Shown here piece after piece: positions 30,904 to 42,059 of a stretch of DNA of 55,881 nucleotides. The position numbers and the translations under genes are program-made. How positions within the stretch are numbered: position 1 is the stretch's first letter; every line of letters begins with the position of its first letter. Below the pieces are notes generated by a model that worked only from the letters and a program-made list of their open reading frames with translations, was not told the DNA's origin and made no database searches. The DNA comes from Cymbomonas tetramitiformis (lineage: Eukaryota; Chlorophyta; Pyramimonadophyceae; Pyramimonadales; Pyramimonadaceae). The DNA lies in assembly GCA_001247695.2 (NCBI GenBank), contig LGRX02030608.1, positions 1 through 55,881 of the forward strand. The letters run 5' to 3'.

Positions 30904-33261
30904 CTAGCCACTAGTTGGCGGTGGCATTGCTGTGCCAGCCCGCGGCACAGTCATGGTGCCGTGAATTGAAGACGTCGATGCCGTGATTGAATCATTCGTA
31001 GAGCTACAGAAGAAATCTGAAAGGTCTCGATCGTCGATCGAGGGATCCTCCCCGTCCTCCTGGTCTGTAGTAGGGCCTGGTGAATAGTCCGGCGACGGTG
31101 GGGCATCCCAATACAGCAGTGGCGGGGGCGGGTGCACTGGGATGTAAAGTCCGATCGGCGCATTGTGAAGCCCCTGCCGAGCACGGTGCCGGCCGTGCCG
31201 GCGTGGCGGAATAGCAGCCGGCGTCGCAGTGCCCAAGCCGGCCTCGCGGCATGTCAAAACCGCAGAATTCATGTCAGGCGTGCCGGTGGTTGCCTCTGCA
31301 GCACCACCGACCCCCAGGCCGGTGTGGCCCGGTGCGCATGCCCCGCCAAGGGCCGCAGCTGAGAGTGGTGCCGCGGTGGCGCAAACACAGAAGAGTGCAC
31401 ACATCATGACGACAGCCGCCGAAGAGCGGCCAAACCCCCAAGGCGGTGTACCGCATTCCCGACGAGATGCCGTAGGCTGCGGGATTGCATTCTCACCGTC
31501 ACCAGGGTCATACCTTGCAGCAGACTCGTCCACGTCGCCGTCGCAAGAGCCGGTCTCCGACCCGGCGCGCATGTACCGCATCGCGAAGTCCTTGCCCTCG
31601 TCAGCCGTGATCGAGAGACCCCCCATCTGCGTGACCCGGTCCGCAAAGCAGAGGTCGGGCTCGTGCGCGTGCACGGGGTCCCCCGGGACCATGTCACCGT
31701 CGTCGGACGCCTCCGACTCGCCCGGGCAAACATGCGTGATTGCCGCCGGCGGTGGCGCCGGCGGTGCGTCCTCGCGGACATGCGTGCAAGCGGCAGCCGA
31801 GATCCCGCCTGCCACACCACCCACTGTGAAGCCCCCCATGTGAGTGGCAGGCTGGCAGTAGGGCAGGAAGTCCTGCAACGCACCATCGTCCCGCTCCGGC
31901 TCGAGCCCGAAGGCACACGCCGAAACGCCGTCGAGCATCTCCGGCTTGCCCCCCGCCAGAAGGCAGAGCGCATCGAACCGCTCGCCGTTGTGCTCGTCCA
32001 TGGCCGCCTGAAACTGCTCCGCCAGCAAGTCGTTCTCGATGTCACCGAGGGAGAAGCTGTGGAAGCTTCCCCCAGCGCCGTGCTTGCCGCCGTTCGGGCA
32101 GTCGCGGTGCCAGTGGCGCGGCTCGTCCTTCTTGCACGTCGAATTTTGGCAGAACGGAATGAAGTCGCCGCTGCCTTTGTGAAAGGCAACGCGCTTCCTC
32201 CCCTGCGACTGCGACCAGTTCCCCCCCGTCGGGAGGTCACCTGCCGCAAAACGAACACCGGAGCCGCCTCCCCCGTTGCCGATCTTGTGCTTGTCCGCCC
32301 GCGGGGTAAATCCCCGCCCGTTGACCTTGTCCGTGAGGACCTTCAGCTGCCGCTTCACGTCGAGGATGATGGCCGTGAGGTCGGACAGCTGCGAGGTGTC
32401 ACCGTCAGCGGTCACGGCCGCCGCAGACAGGGTGTACGCGGCAGTGTGCGTACCGGCTGTGACGTGTCGGGCGTAGCACTCGAGAACCCATTGTTGCATG
32501 GTGAGGAGGTCCACGGCCGCCCGCTGCTGGTGCGTGAAGAGCCTCGACACCACCGGCGCGTAGAACCCAGGATCCAGTGCCGCGAGGAACAGCTCCTTCA
32601 CCTCGTCATCGTCGAGGGTGTTGCGCCTCTTGGCGGACCGCAAGGCCGCGTTGAAATCCGTGATGGACTCGGACGGGTCGGTGTAGGCCTTGAAGCGGAC
32701 GCCAAGGAGGTCCGATGTCCCCTGAAAGGGTGCACCGGAGTCCAGCAGCCGCCGTGCGAGCTCCAGAAGGGCTCGCTTGCCGTCCAGCGGGTGTAATGTC
32801 GCAGACGCCTCGAGCCAGTCACCCGCCGGAGAGGCGGGACACACGATGAGCTCGAGAGTTGAAAAAAGAAGCTTGTTGGCCTCGGGACGGACGGCCAACG
32901 AGGAGTCCTCCAAGTCGAACATAGGTGCAAATAAGGCGTCCTCCGCCTCGAATGCCTCCTGGAGAGCAGGCACCAACTTGGAGAGAAGCACCTGCGCATT
33001 GGACTCCGTTCCCGTGAATCGGTCATGCTTCTCACGGAAACATTTCCGGATCACGTGCTTCGCCACGCTCTCGTCGAAGCGCTCACGGGTGAGCGAGCGA
33101 ACACCCGCCAAGAAAACTGCCTGGGCGGAGTTCGCAGCCGGAACACCAGTAGGTGCCGGCGTAGCCGGCGTGACGGAATTACGGGCAGCAGCGGAGTCGA
33201 AAATTGTAGCTAAGGAGCGTCGGCGAGACGCCATACTCGAGGTCAATCTAGTCGCAACCAT
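30904..33261 (-). CDS. Gag-like protein with zinc knuckle and transmembrane segment (element C)
   Basis: The protein is 785 aa from the ATG at 33261. That start aligns with the D protein; the frame is open further upstream. A Gag-like helical domain spans about residues 50-300. Near residue 370 a zinc-binding pattern CQNSTCKKDEPRHWHRDC (CX4CX6-8HX4C) follows a basic linker. An acidic, low-complexity region comes next. Near residues 605-645 GTPPWGFG precedes a strongly hydrophobic stretch (AAVVMMCALFCVCATAAPLSAAAL) that looks like a membrane segment. The tail is Pro-rich then Asp/Ser-rich. The element B protein is colinear, including the membrane segment. No protease, RT or integrase is present. 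The frame is intact. Confidence 0.8.
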   Translation of the reverse strand: MVATRLTSSMASRRRSLATIFDSAAARNSVTPATPAPTGVPAANSAQAVFLAGVRSLTRERFDESVAKHVIRKCFREKHDRFTGTESNAQVLLSKLVPALQEAFEAEDALFAPMFDLEDSSLAVRPEANKLLFSTLELIVCPASPAGDWLEASATLHPLDGKRALLELARRLLDSGAPFQGTSDLLGVRFKAYTDPSESITDFNAALRSAKRRNTLDDDEVKELFLAALDPGFYAPVVSRLFTHQQRAAVDLLTMQQWVLECYARHVTAGTHTAAYTLSAAAVTADGDTSQLSDLTAIILDVKRQLKVLTDKVNGRGFTPRADKHKIGNGGGGSGVRFAAGDLPTGGNWSQSQGRKRVAFHKGSGDFIPFCQNSTCKKDEPRHWHRDCPNGGKHGAGGSFHSFSLGDIENDLLAEQFQAAMDEHNGERFDALCLLAGGKPEMLDGVSACAFGLEPERDDGALQDFLPYCQPATHMGGFTVGGVAGGISAAACTHVREDAPPAPPPAAITHVCPGESEASDDGDMVPGDPVHAHEPDLCFADRVTQMGGLSITADEGKDFAMRYMRAGSETGSCDGDVDESAARYDPGDGENAIPQPTASRRECGTPPWGFGRSSAAVVMMCALFCVCATAAPLSAAALGGACAPGHTGLGVGGAAEATTGTPDMNSAVLTCREAGLGTATPAAIPPRRHGRHRARQGLHNAPIGLYIPVHPPPPLLYWDAPPSPDYSPGPTTDQEDGEDPSIDDRDLSDFFCSSTNDSITASTSSIHGTMTVPRAGTAMPPPTSG

Positions 33262-33642
33262 GGTGTAGAAGACTGCAGAGATGAAGCGAGGGAAAGCGGG
33301 GCGAGGCGTGGAAGGAGGGGCGGCCAAGAGTCGAAATGCGGTCGTCGAGGAATCAAGGGAAAGCTGCGGCGCACAAAGTTCCCCAAACGTGCATGTGGAT
33401 TGAATAACGCGGCCAAGGAACGTGGTGTCGGATCCGACCAAAAATTCCAACGTCTACCAACGCGTAGCAGGGTAAAAAAAATAAGCGGCCACGTGCACGA
33501 GCCCTTCGCAAATCCAATCAACCAGCCATAAACTAGGCCATACCGCTCCGCCGCGCCTCTAGAGGAGCCCCTCACTCCATCTCAATCGTCGCTGTTTAGC
33601 CAGACATGACCAAACTTCGCAGTGTCTAAATAAAGTGTGCGT
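33262..33642 (-). other. 5' leader of element C
   Basis: It carries the shared motif TTGGTCATGTCTGGCTAAAC at 33594-33613 (minus), 40 nt after the primer site. The frame from the ORF remains open through part of the leader, which I take as chance in GC-rich DNA. Confidence 0.5.
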
Positions 33643-33653
33643 GGGGCCAAACC
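33643..33653 (-). promoter_or_regulatory. Candidate primer-binding site of element C
   Basis: GGTTTGGCCCC follows the LTR end CCAACA. It is a one-base-shorter relative of GGTTATGGCCC in element D. Confidence 0.45.
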
Positions 33654-33836
33654 TGTTGGATATACCCCTAAGACCCGGGATATATTCCACTCAGTGATAG
33701 TTTTCTCAGAATGTATTAAACGGCTGATAAGTTAGCCCGTTATATGGGCATAAACAGTTAGGGTTCGGGTTCGGGTGACAGTCATACACACTACTATAGG
33801 AAGAGTCACAAAGTAAGCGGTGTGACCATTCCAGCA
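33654..33836 (-). repeat. 5' LTR of element C
   Basis: This 183-bp copy is followed on the right by the target duplication GAATC. Confidence 0.85.
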
Positions 33837-34062
33837 GAATCCCTTTTTATGTGAAAACACATATCCCGCAACCAAGCGCAAGTAGCCCGATTGAGTGGAT
33901 TCTGAAAACGTAAAAAAGAATGCGTTAGCGGATCCTCGGATTGTTGGTACCTACTTGGTACTCGTAACAGTCTTGGTATCATCACTTGGTGCATACACAT
34001 GCTTAGTACCATGTTTTTCATGTAATATACACGGTCAAACATGCAGTGAGAGAGGAATAAAC

Positions 34063-34522
34063 GCTTAACCCTTAAAAGGCGATATGAGAAATGCAGTATG
34101 AATATCGGCTATTATACATGTAGTTGCGTTTCGGCACATTGTGGATGCATTAGGCACCCCAGCGAGGCGTATATGGTATCCCCATTGAGTATACACATAT
34201 ACGAAACTATTTCTTTAACAAAAATGTCATCAACCACTCAAATAACACCGGTTGTCCAAACCGTAAAAGAAGGAATTTTCTCTGCTCCACTGCAAACGCC
34301 TCGTCCACGACGTGTGCAACGTGCGACGATGCGCATAGTAGGGATTGATTTTAAACCCTGGGGACGCATCCACAAGTAGGTATGCCACCCATCTCTTACA
34401 TACTTCAAGATGGGCGTAAATGGACGGGTGACGCGAAAGTTGTGCCCCTTTTAGCGAGCTCTACCCACAAGCCTGCGAATATCAGCTATACGATATGAAC
34501 GATCGCCTTTCAAGTGTTAAGC
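34063..34522. mobile_element. Short TIR element 3
   Basis: Inverted ends GCTTAACmCTTrAAAGGCGAT lie at 34063 and end at 34522. They resemble the ends of TIR element 1 (GCTTAACACCTTAAGGGCGA). A small frame (34224-34379, MSSTTQITPVVQTVKEG) is inside, with no known domain. Confidence 0.5.
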
Positions 34523-34975
34523 AACGAAGAAAACCCGGAACGGGAAAATCGGACAAATCGAACGACTGAAATTCGCGATCTGCCATCGTGGACGATTTTT
34601 GAACCGTTCGATTTATTGCTGTTGAGGGCCATTCTCCGTCATTATTTCGAATGACCGCTTGTACAATTTTCAAGTGAAAGTATGTCTATCAAGTATGGCC
34701 GTCTGCGCACAGTAAGTGAGCCGTCGCTGAAATGTAAAATGTATAGAAAATCGCTAGACCTTTCCCTGTTGAGTTTTGTCATCATTCCGTTAATGACTAT
34801 CGCAGGATCTGCGGGAAAATGGACGATGCGTAGCTTACGCGCGTCATGCGCGCACAAGATAATTGGCGGGGCAGTGGATGGCATGGAAGCGGGACTCTTC
34901 AAGCTTTGTGATTGGTTCTAATTCACGAGCGTTGACCGCTATACGTTTTTGGAGAAATCATTTTTTGGAAGTTTT
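34523..34975. other. No gene recognised
   Basis: A 79-codon frame at 34682-34921 has no recognisable domain or support. Confidence 0.35.
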
Positions 34976-35143
34976 GAGCACACCACGTGGAAGCCCGCGA
35001 AAAGGGCTATAATTCTATCCGTTTATATGTTGGATTTGACCGTTATATCGAACACTATTTTTAGGGGCGTTTACAGTGGTCAAATCCAACATATAAACGG
35101 ATAGAATTATAGCCCTCTCCGCGGGCTTCCACGTGGTGTGCTC
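34976..35143. repeat. Near-perfect 66-bp inverted repeat
   Basis: Arms 34976-35041 and 35078-35143 match at about 64 of 66 positions around a 36-nt loop. They begin GAGCACACCACGTGGAAGCC. It is a foldback or young MITE, or an RNA hairpin locus. Confidence 0.85.
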
Positions 35144-36561
35144 GGATTTCCGAAATTGTGAATAGAAAAAAATCGTATAGCATATAACTGTTAAACTCTT
35201 AGATATGCATTTGTTGATAAAATAATTCAAGAACGACAACATTGGTATACTTTCTAGAATTATATATCGTAAAGGCTCTCAGCGCGCGGGGCGAGCAATT
35301 TCCCCGCGCGATACAGTGTTAAGAAACGATTCGGCTGATTTACTGTGGACAGACGGCCATAATCAAGGACAGATTTGCGCTATGTGGGACCTTTTGAATC
35401 GAACCGACTAAATTAACTACATTTTATCAAATTTATCACCTATACCCCTCAGGGGTCAAGGTCCGCACCCTACCCTTAAGTCATAACCGGTGCCACCGCG
35501 GTGCTACCGGCAGATCGTATTTAGGATTTTTAGGGTTTTTAGCGTCACAGGTTGAGGTTCCTGGGAAGTTACCAAATGTCCCTAGACCTCAAAACATGAA
35601 GACAATTCACAATAGGAAATTCAGGAGAATAGAAGTACACGACCAAAGCGTAGCTGGCTGGCGAAACGTGTGTGTGACATTTTGAAGACAAAATTGACCC
35701 TGATAGCAGAGAATTCCAGCTTGTACGCATCCAAATTTGAGCCTCCACCGCAGACGGGACGTAGAGTTGAACAGGTGATAGCCAAACTCCGTGTAAGGGA
35801 GAGGGGGTTTTGAGAGGGTGCAGGGGGACACGATACTTCATGATGGTTTTACACAGAGTATTCGAACTGCCAGCGATACTCGGTGGTTTTCCAAGCATCA
35901 GATCTGAAATTCTCCTCGGTGTTTAGTCGGAAGCCAGACTATGCCAGGTCCCGATATTATGGTCTCCACACGTATTTAAAGCATCTTTCTGGTTGAAAAC
36001 AGAAGTTTTTTTATTGTTGCCACTATGCAGTGGAGATTTGGCAGTTGGCGGCAGCGTTGTTCAGGAAAGCTTTGAGCCTCTCTGTAGCAGGTCCTTGGCG
36101 CTCAAATACTTCTGTGTCGCTTGCACTGCACAGTCTAGGAACGCGAATAGTAGCTCGCCAAGTGTGCAGAAAATGTCGCGAAGAGGGTGAGAGAAATATG
36201 CGAACCAAGGCTAATCGCTGCAAGCGTAAAAATGACAACTGTGGCAAGTTGACAAGACTTGCTATGTTGTCTCAGCCAAGCCATGAAAGGATGGGTTCAG
36301 CTCAGGCCAGATCATTATTCGGTTCGGGTTTGCAGGCGTGAAGTGAACTTCTTTCCTTTGAGAAGGCTTTGTACTACCTGACACCAAGGATTTCGTCAAG
36401 GCAATAACTCCAAAAATCTCTGGTTGCTATCACGGAAGGTATAGAATCACGAAGTTCAAGAATGAGGTCCGGATTGTGAGCCTGCTACGTCCAGAAAAGG
36501 CCTTTCTCGGTCGTCCTTGAGGCAAACCGTACTGTCGATAACTGAGGAAGCTCAGAAGCAC
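35144..36561. other. No gene recognised; upstream region of the membrane protein gene
   Basis: Minus-strand frames at 35569-35898 lack domains. The sequence from about 35990 on may include the promoter and 5' UTR of the next gene; no clear TATA box can be assigned. Confidence 0.35.
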
Positions 36562-37464
36562 ATGTTCGACGTCGAGCCAGGCACCGCTAACGCTGCGTTT
36601 GTGGAAGTGCCTGCCACGTTCCTCAGCGGCGCCCGGCTCTGGGCTGAGAGCTTGAGGGTGGTATTCCGGTCATCCAGCTGCCTACGGCTCCTTCGGATCT
36701 TCCTCAAGAAACTTCTATGGGTTACGCTCCTGACCAACGCCGTATGTTTACTGCTGCTCCTACCCACGTGCGGACTGCTACTACTCGGTAAGCTTCTAGC
36801 ATCGCCCTTCGTCACGTTCTCCGTGGCTGACGCAGGATGGAGGCTGGTGAGTACCTGGAAGTGGGCCCTCCAATTCTGGTGGACCGTTGGCCCCTGGATC
36901 CAACTACTTACATTGCGCTACGTCGGATGGTCACAGCTCGATGGCATCTTCCTGAGTGTGCTACGCGACCTGGACCCGCAGAGGGCCGACGAGCTTTCCA
37001 GACTGCGACCAGAGCCAGCCACCAACGCCCTCCTACGCTCGATGCGACGCCAGCTCCGCATGCTTTCTTTATATCCACTGCCGTGGCTCTTAGCGAGGGC
37101 CCCACTGATCGGCCCGCTCGCCTGGCCTGCGACAAGTCTATACATCCTACAACAAAAAGTTGGGTTTCAACGAGCGCTCGCGTGCGCCCTTCTCGCAGCA
37201 CTCCCGTTGGTCGGTGACTTCGCCACTTACCTTTTACGCACTTACTTCGCCGTCACCCTTGTCGCGCGCGAGCTGCTCGAGCCATACTTTTCCCGGAAGC
37301 CCAGTGCACGTGCCTCGTGGTGGGATATACTCGCAAAGAATGAACCGCTCCTTCTCGGCTTTGCAGCACCAATCTATGCGATGATAGAAATTCCGCTCGC
37401 CGGTCCGCTGTTATGGGTTATAGCGCAAGGTTGCGCCCCAATGGTATTACTCCATTTGAGATAG
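36562..37464 (+). CDS. Multi-pass membrane protein, EI24/RRT8-like
   Basis: A single-exon ORF of 300 aa starts at the ATG at 36562; the frame is open 15 codons upstream only from TTG. Hydrophobic segments are visible: LLWVTLLTNAVCLLLLLPTC, WALQFWWTVGPWIQ, LIGPLAWPATSLYIL, LACALLAALPLVGDFATYLL and LLLGFAAPIYAMIEIPLAGPLLW. The C-terminal pattern (RELLEPYFSRKP, a loop, then a GF...IPL.GPL..VIAQG helix) resembles fungal and algal EI24/RRT8-type proteins of lipid droplets, the ER or the spore wall. Assignment rests on remembered pattern and topology, so the family is moderate and the function open. Codon use is GC-rich and uniform, and the gene looks intact. Confidence 0.6.
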   Translation: MFDVEPGTANAAFVEVPATFLSGARLWAESLRVVFRSSSCLRLLRIFLKKLLWVTLLTNAVCLLLLLPTCGLLLLGKLLASPFVTFSVADAGWRLVSTWKWALQFWWTVGPWIQLLTLRYVGWSQLDGIFLSVLRDLDPQRADELSRLRPEPATNALLRSMRRQLRMLSLYPLPWLLARAPLIGPLAWPATSLYILQQKVGFQRALACALLAALPLVGDFATYLLRTYFAVTLVARELLEPYFSRKPSARASWWDILAKNEPLLLGFAAPIYAMIEIPLAGPLLWVIAQGCAPMVLLHLR

Positions 37465-38490
37465 TCAATACATGGGACCAGCTAAGGATGTTTTTGGGTT
37501 CCTCTGTTGAAAATATGACGGCGTTCCTGAGGATGTATATGGTCATTCGATTGAAATTGTATCTTGGTGTTCCTCTGTTGTTGCACTGCTTCGTTGAGCT
37601 TTGCAATGTTGCTGTTCAAGGATGTGTTGAGCGCACCAACTCGAAGATGAAGACTGTAAAGATGACTGTCAGGAGCTTTGGCCGCCTTCTTGCTTCTGAG
37701 CTCTTTTCTTGTCTGCCTCAAACTACACATATGCATACCACGTCTTAACCATGTTGTGATCAATAACTGGCGCATATATTTAAGAGCCATTATTGGTCGA
37801 TTTTGATCAACATGACATCCATATACATGACAAGGAAGGCCCGGTTGTCCCTAATGTTGTTTGACGGATCTCAGCCATCTCACATTCTTAGGTTTGTAAC
37901 CTGCTTGCGATATGTTCATTGATTGGCACGTATGGGACGAGCATGCACATGTCTCATTTTCCGTTTCCCCGTATGCACATATGCTTTACCATACGAATCG
38001 ATATATGATCATTTCCAAGACTCAGATATGCTGAGGGTTATAATGGTTTTGCGTATCGCGTGGCTTTCGGGTGGGATCAGTGCGTACATTTCACATTGGT
38101 TTTGGGACACTATTAAAAACGTACAAAGATCCGAGATAACCCAGGAGTCGCTAATTATGACACATTCAAACATGTGGCGAACTTGGAAAATCACGAAAAT
38201 ACGCCACTTTTAACCCTAAATGCCCAGATTGGAGTCCTGTAACATTCAATCGGGACACGTGCGCTCATGGCATATCGATTCTCTATCATCCAAAATGCCG
38301 AGTGTAACTGATAATGGACCGTGGGAATGCTTCAAACGGCCGAATAAAATGATGGGTAGTTTCACGCATATTTGAGTTATCGTGGAAGTGGTAATGTGAT
38401 ATTTTCTTGGATATGATTGATCAAAATCTGGTTGTCGATTGACATGAGATCCATAGATATCCAAATATCCTGTACCGGGAAATACGAGCA
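37465..38490. other. No gene recognised
   Basis: Short frames only. The region downstream of the membrane protein has no clear polyadenylation landmark. Confidence 0.35.
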
Positions 38491-39054
38491 GAGTGGTTGC
38501 ATGCCACAGAGGCCTGGTTGCATGCTGCAGACGAGTGGTTGCATGCTGCCGACGATCGGTTGCATGCTGCAGGGGCCTGGTTGCATGCTGCCGACGAGTG
38601 GTTGCATGCTGCAGGGGCCTGGTCGCATGCCTCCGATGAGTGGGTGCATGCTACAGAGGCCTGGTTGCATGCTGCCGACGAGTGGTTGCATGCTCCAGGG
38701 GCTTGGTTGTATGCCAACGATGAGCGTTTGCATTATACAGAGGTCAGGTTGCATGCTGCCAACGAGTGGTTGCATGCTGCACAGGTCAGGTTGCATGCTG
38801 CCAACGAGTGGTTGCATGCTACAGAGGTCAGGTTGCATGCTGCCAACGCGAGTGATTGCATGCTATAGAGATCAGGTTGCATGCCACCGACGAGTGATTG
38901 CATGCTACGCAGGGGTATGGTTGCATGCTACCGAATAGTGGTTGCATGCTACAAGGGGTCTGGTTGCATGCTACCGAATAGTGGTTGCATGCTACAGGGG
39001 TCCGGTCGCATGCTACAGAGGTCAGGTTGCATGCTGCATGCCACAGTTGTATGC
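38491..39054. repeat. 21-bp minisatellite
   Basis: About 27 imperfect copies of a unit like GGTTGCATGCTGCCGACGAGT run in tandem. The period is a multiple of three, so long frames appear on both strands (for example repeats of LHAADEW and CMLPTSG). Each unit contains GCATGC. Confidence 0.9.
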
Positions 39055-40470
39055 CACATTCGAGAATAATATGGAATGATTGGTATTCACATGACCAAAC
39101 AATTGGGGAAATAATCAATGATTCAGATCAGATTTCAGAAGAAGATATTCTAATTGGACAGCTCATAGTATCCTGATTTGCCTGAGTGGCTAGGAATGAC
39201 AGAATCAGGCAACGGTGCTGCTGATATTGGCTTATGACAGGTAGTGATCTAGAAATGTTGATGACAGTGTGTGCTAGGAGGCAAGCACAAGAGCAAGAAA
39301 AACGGCTAAGTATAAAACGCAAGAGTACTCAGTACGGAGTACAGTAGGACCGATCAGAATGATGTTGATGTGAGGTGCCTAGCCTGTTGTACGGAGTACT
39401 CAGTACAGTTGAGTTATGGAAAGAGTTCCTGAATGTATAAGAACTCTAAGTGTAACCAGTTTCGGAGATGAGAACTGAACTGAGAATTGTAACATAAAAA
39501 GTAAAGAGCCGTAACTGCTGTATATTGTGTATTGAAAGCATGCACTTGAAAGCAAAAGCATAACTAGAAAGATTTACGAAACCGAAGTCTGATAGTTGAC
39601 CAATCGTAATCATACCTCGTGCGGTCGTTTAATAAGTGTAGATAGAATAAGCCCGAAACCGTAAAGAAGAGAGAAAGCAAGAGTGAAGACTCCTACAAAA
39701 TGGTAATTAGTCCGTGTTTTCACGTTGCTTCCCTGTTTTTTTGGCGCGAATTCTGATCAAAGCCACCTTGCCTTGCGTGATTAGCTAGCGTAGAGCGACA
39801 CTACGAAATCGAGAATGTCTGTTCTTTCGCTTGCGTTGTGCGGCGGTGTGTGGGTTTGAGGGTTCCAGGTCTCTTGGAGCCGCGTTGGCGTAGAGGAATC
39901 TAGCCCGACGAAAATCTTTTGGGGTGCGCGCGTTGCCTTTGTCTTAGCACGCATATCACGCACTCGCGGCCTAGTGCCGTAATTTGAACTCGCAGGTGCG
40001 GCCGAAACCAAATCGTCTCAGTTTTCAGGCAATTCCGACCCTCTGCGGCGGAAGCGCTGCGCAATTTTTTTGAATTTTGCGTAGCTTTTGCTTGAATTCG
40101 GAGTCGGTTCGGGATCTCGCGTGCCTTTAGTTTGGCCCTCTAGTCCCCCCTATTCGGGAATCGCCGCGCTTCGGCCGGTGTGACTGCTTGTGCTCGCGCA
40201 CAAGTAGCGAATTCCTGGGAGCGGGTGCTAGTTGCCGCGCCACACGTTTTTCAATTAGTTAATTTGCGAGCGTACCACGCGTGATGTTCCCAATGGAGCT
40301 TTAGTTTTCTAGTTTCCTCTATTCCGGAAATCTCCGCGCTTCGGCCGGTGTGACTACTTGTGCTCGGGCGCAAGTGGTGAATTTCTGGATCGGCGGGTGC
40401 TGGTCACCGCGTGTGTCGTGTAGCACTTTCGACTTCCGCTGGTTAGATCGCACGCATAGCACGCATACAA
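39055..40470. other. No gene recognised; includes duplicated segment
   Basis: Two diverged copies of a roughly 115-bp segment (CCGCGCTTCGGCCGGTGTGA, then CTTGTGCTCG.GCGCAAGT) lie at about 40130-40247 and 40301-40415. GGAGTACTCAGTAC-type repeats occur at 39327-39410. Confidence 0.45.
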
Positions 40471-40853
40471 TGTCAATGTACTCGGATGGAGAAGGATTCC
40501 ACGGTCGGTCGGGTCGTCGTGGAGGGGGTCGGGCCGGCGCCGACCCCGGCTCAGCCGTGGGGTCCGGTCAGTCGGGATCTCGCGCTGCGGGTCTGTCGGT
40601 CGGCCCGGGCTCTTCGGAGTTCTGGGGTGCGGCTGGCAGGTCGGACGGCCGGGATTGGCGCTCCCGTGAGAGGGGGGGGAGTGCGGCGTGCGCTCGCACG
40701 CCAATACGGCGGTGAAGCCCTCGAGGTTACACCGGCGCGCACGCCCCTGAGGGCCCCTCCAGGGTTGTCTGGTGGGCCCCCCAGGGCCTCACCACCGAAA
40801 ACCCCCTCACCAGCGAGAGTGTTCGGGGTGTGAGGACTGAACCAGTCTCACAG
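40471..40853 (+). other. GC-rich segment ending at a strong splice donor
   Basis: An ATG at 40471 opens MSMYSDGEGFHGRSGRRGGG with a stop at 40715; another frame is open to 40833. Composition is much richer in GC than its flanks. CTCACAG|GTATGTAAG at 40847-40862 is an excellent donor. The frame used cannot be fixed. It may be the first exon of element E or of a host gene. Confidence 0.35.
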
Positions 40854-40858
40854 GTATG

Positions 40859-41918
40859 TAAGCAAATGTTCACTTACAGGTAATATGATGCCATGATCAT
40901 AGGATGTACAGACAGTACATGGATAATATCGGATACAATGCAGGGAACCTAGTTCAGTCCTACAAAGAGATATATATTGCTGTAAGCATGATATATATAT
41001 ATATATATGAATCGGATCTTTTTAATTACTCTTTTGGTCAAGTTGCCTAACAGCCACAGACGTGGCTGCAATGTACGACAAATTTAAACTCAACGCCGAG
41101 AGCTTGCACAGCTCTCTACTTAAGGTAACTCGTCCTTACCATGCCACTTCATGTGTTCAGTCATTGCTGACTGCAACAACCAATCAGCTGGGATCTGTCA
41201 TAAGTACTTAGATGTTTCTGACTGTCACCTCCCAAGTCTCTCATTTGAATACTCACAGATCTGCTGATGTGACTGTATAACTGAGGTCCTCCTCGATTCC
41301 CTCCAGTTATGTTCGACTGATCGAATCCTAAATGTCACATTTGAGTCAGTCACTTCTGTCAGTCACCTTTGTCAATTCTTCCAGTCACCTAAGCAAATGT
41401 TCACTTACAGGTAATATGATGCCATGATCATAGGATGTACAGACAGTACATGGATAATATCGGATACAATGCAGGGAACCTAGTTCAGTCCTACAAAGAG
41501 ATATATATTGCTGTAAGCATGATATATATATATATGAATCGGATCTTTTTAATTACTCTTTTGGTCAAGTTGCCTAACAGCCACAGAGGTGGCTGCAATG
41601 TACGACAAATTTAAACTCAACGCCGAGAGCTTGCACAGCTCTCTACTTAAGGTAACTCGTCCTTACCATGCCACTTCATGTGTTCAGTCATTTGCTGACT
41701 GCCACAACCAATCAGCTGGGATCTGTCATCAGTACTTAAATGTTTCTGACTGTCACCTCCCAAGTCTCTCATTTGAATACTCACAGATCTGCTGATGTGA
41801 CTGTATAACTGAGGTCCTCCTCGATTCCCTCCAGTTATGTTCGACTGATCGAATCCTAAATGTCACATTTGAGTCAGTCACTTCTGTCAGTCACCTTTGT
41901 CAATTCTTCCAGTCACCT
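40859..41918. repeat. Tandem duplication of about 530 bp containing an exon-like unit
   Basis: Copies 40859-41390 and 41391-41918 are nearly identical. Each includes a short open stretch (VAAMYDKFKLNAESLHSSLLK) bounded by a plausible acceptor (CCTAACAGCCACAG) and donor (CTTAAG|GTAACTCG). A TA run differs in length between copies. From 41919 to 42059 there are GTGACTGTCAT repeats. Confidence 0.75.
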
Positions 41919-42059
41919 GTGTCATTCGGTCATGCTGGTGACTGTCATCATTTCGGGTTGGTGACTGTCATCATTTCTGTCACTCGTCATTCTGACACGC
42001 CTGTCTCTCGTACTGACTCGTGATGTACCCTAGTACAGAGAGTCAGTGGGGCTGAGCCA

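Larger units (their letters stand above)
30515..33836 (-). mobile_element. Element C: single-ORF LTR retrotransposon
   Basis: The element is 3.3 kb, with LTRs at 30515-30686 and 33654-33836 and target duplication GAATC on both sides (30510-30514, 33837-33841). It has one long intact ORF on the minus strand and no enzymes. The LTRs read TGCTGG...CCAACA on the minus strand and differ by a 9-bp-class indel and several substitutions, so it is older than element A. GC content of the ORF is far above the flanks. Confidence 0.88.

Noticed and set aside
31404..32796. Large frames of 284 and 377 codons overlapping the element C ORF
   Set aside because: Arg/Pro/Ser-rich shadows of a GC-rich gene; the frame homologous to elements B and D is the real one.
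33262..33450. 63-residue upstream extension of the element C ORF
   Set aside because: The D protein starts at the equivalent of 33261, and the extension crosses the leader.
38377..38938. Frames of 98-173 codons on both strands at 38.4-38.9 kb
   Set aside because: They are products of the 21-bp repeat and continue in several frames at once.
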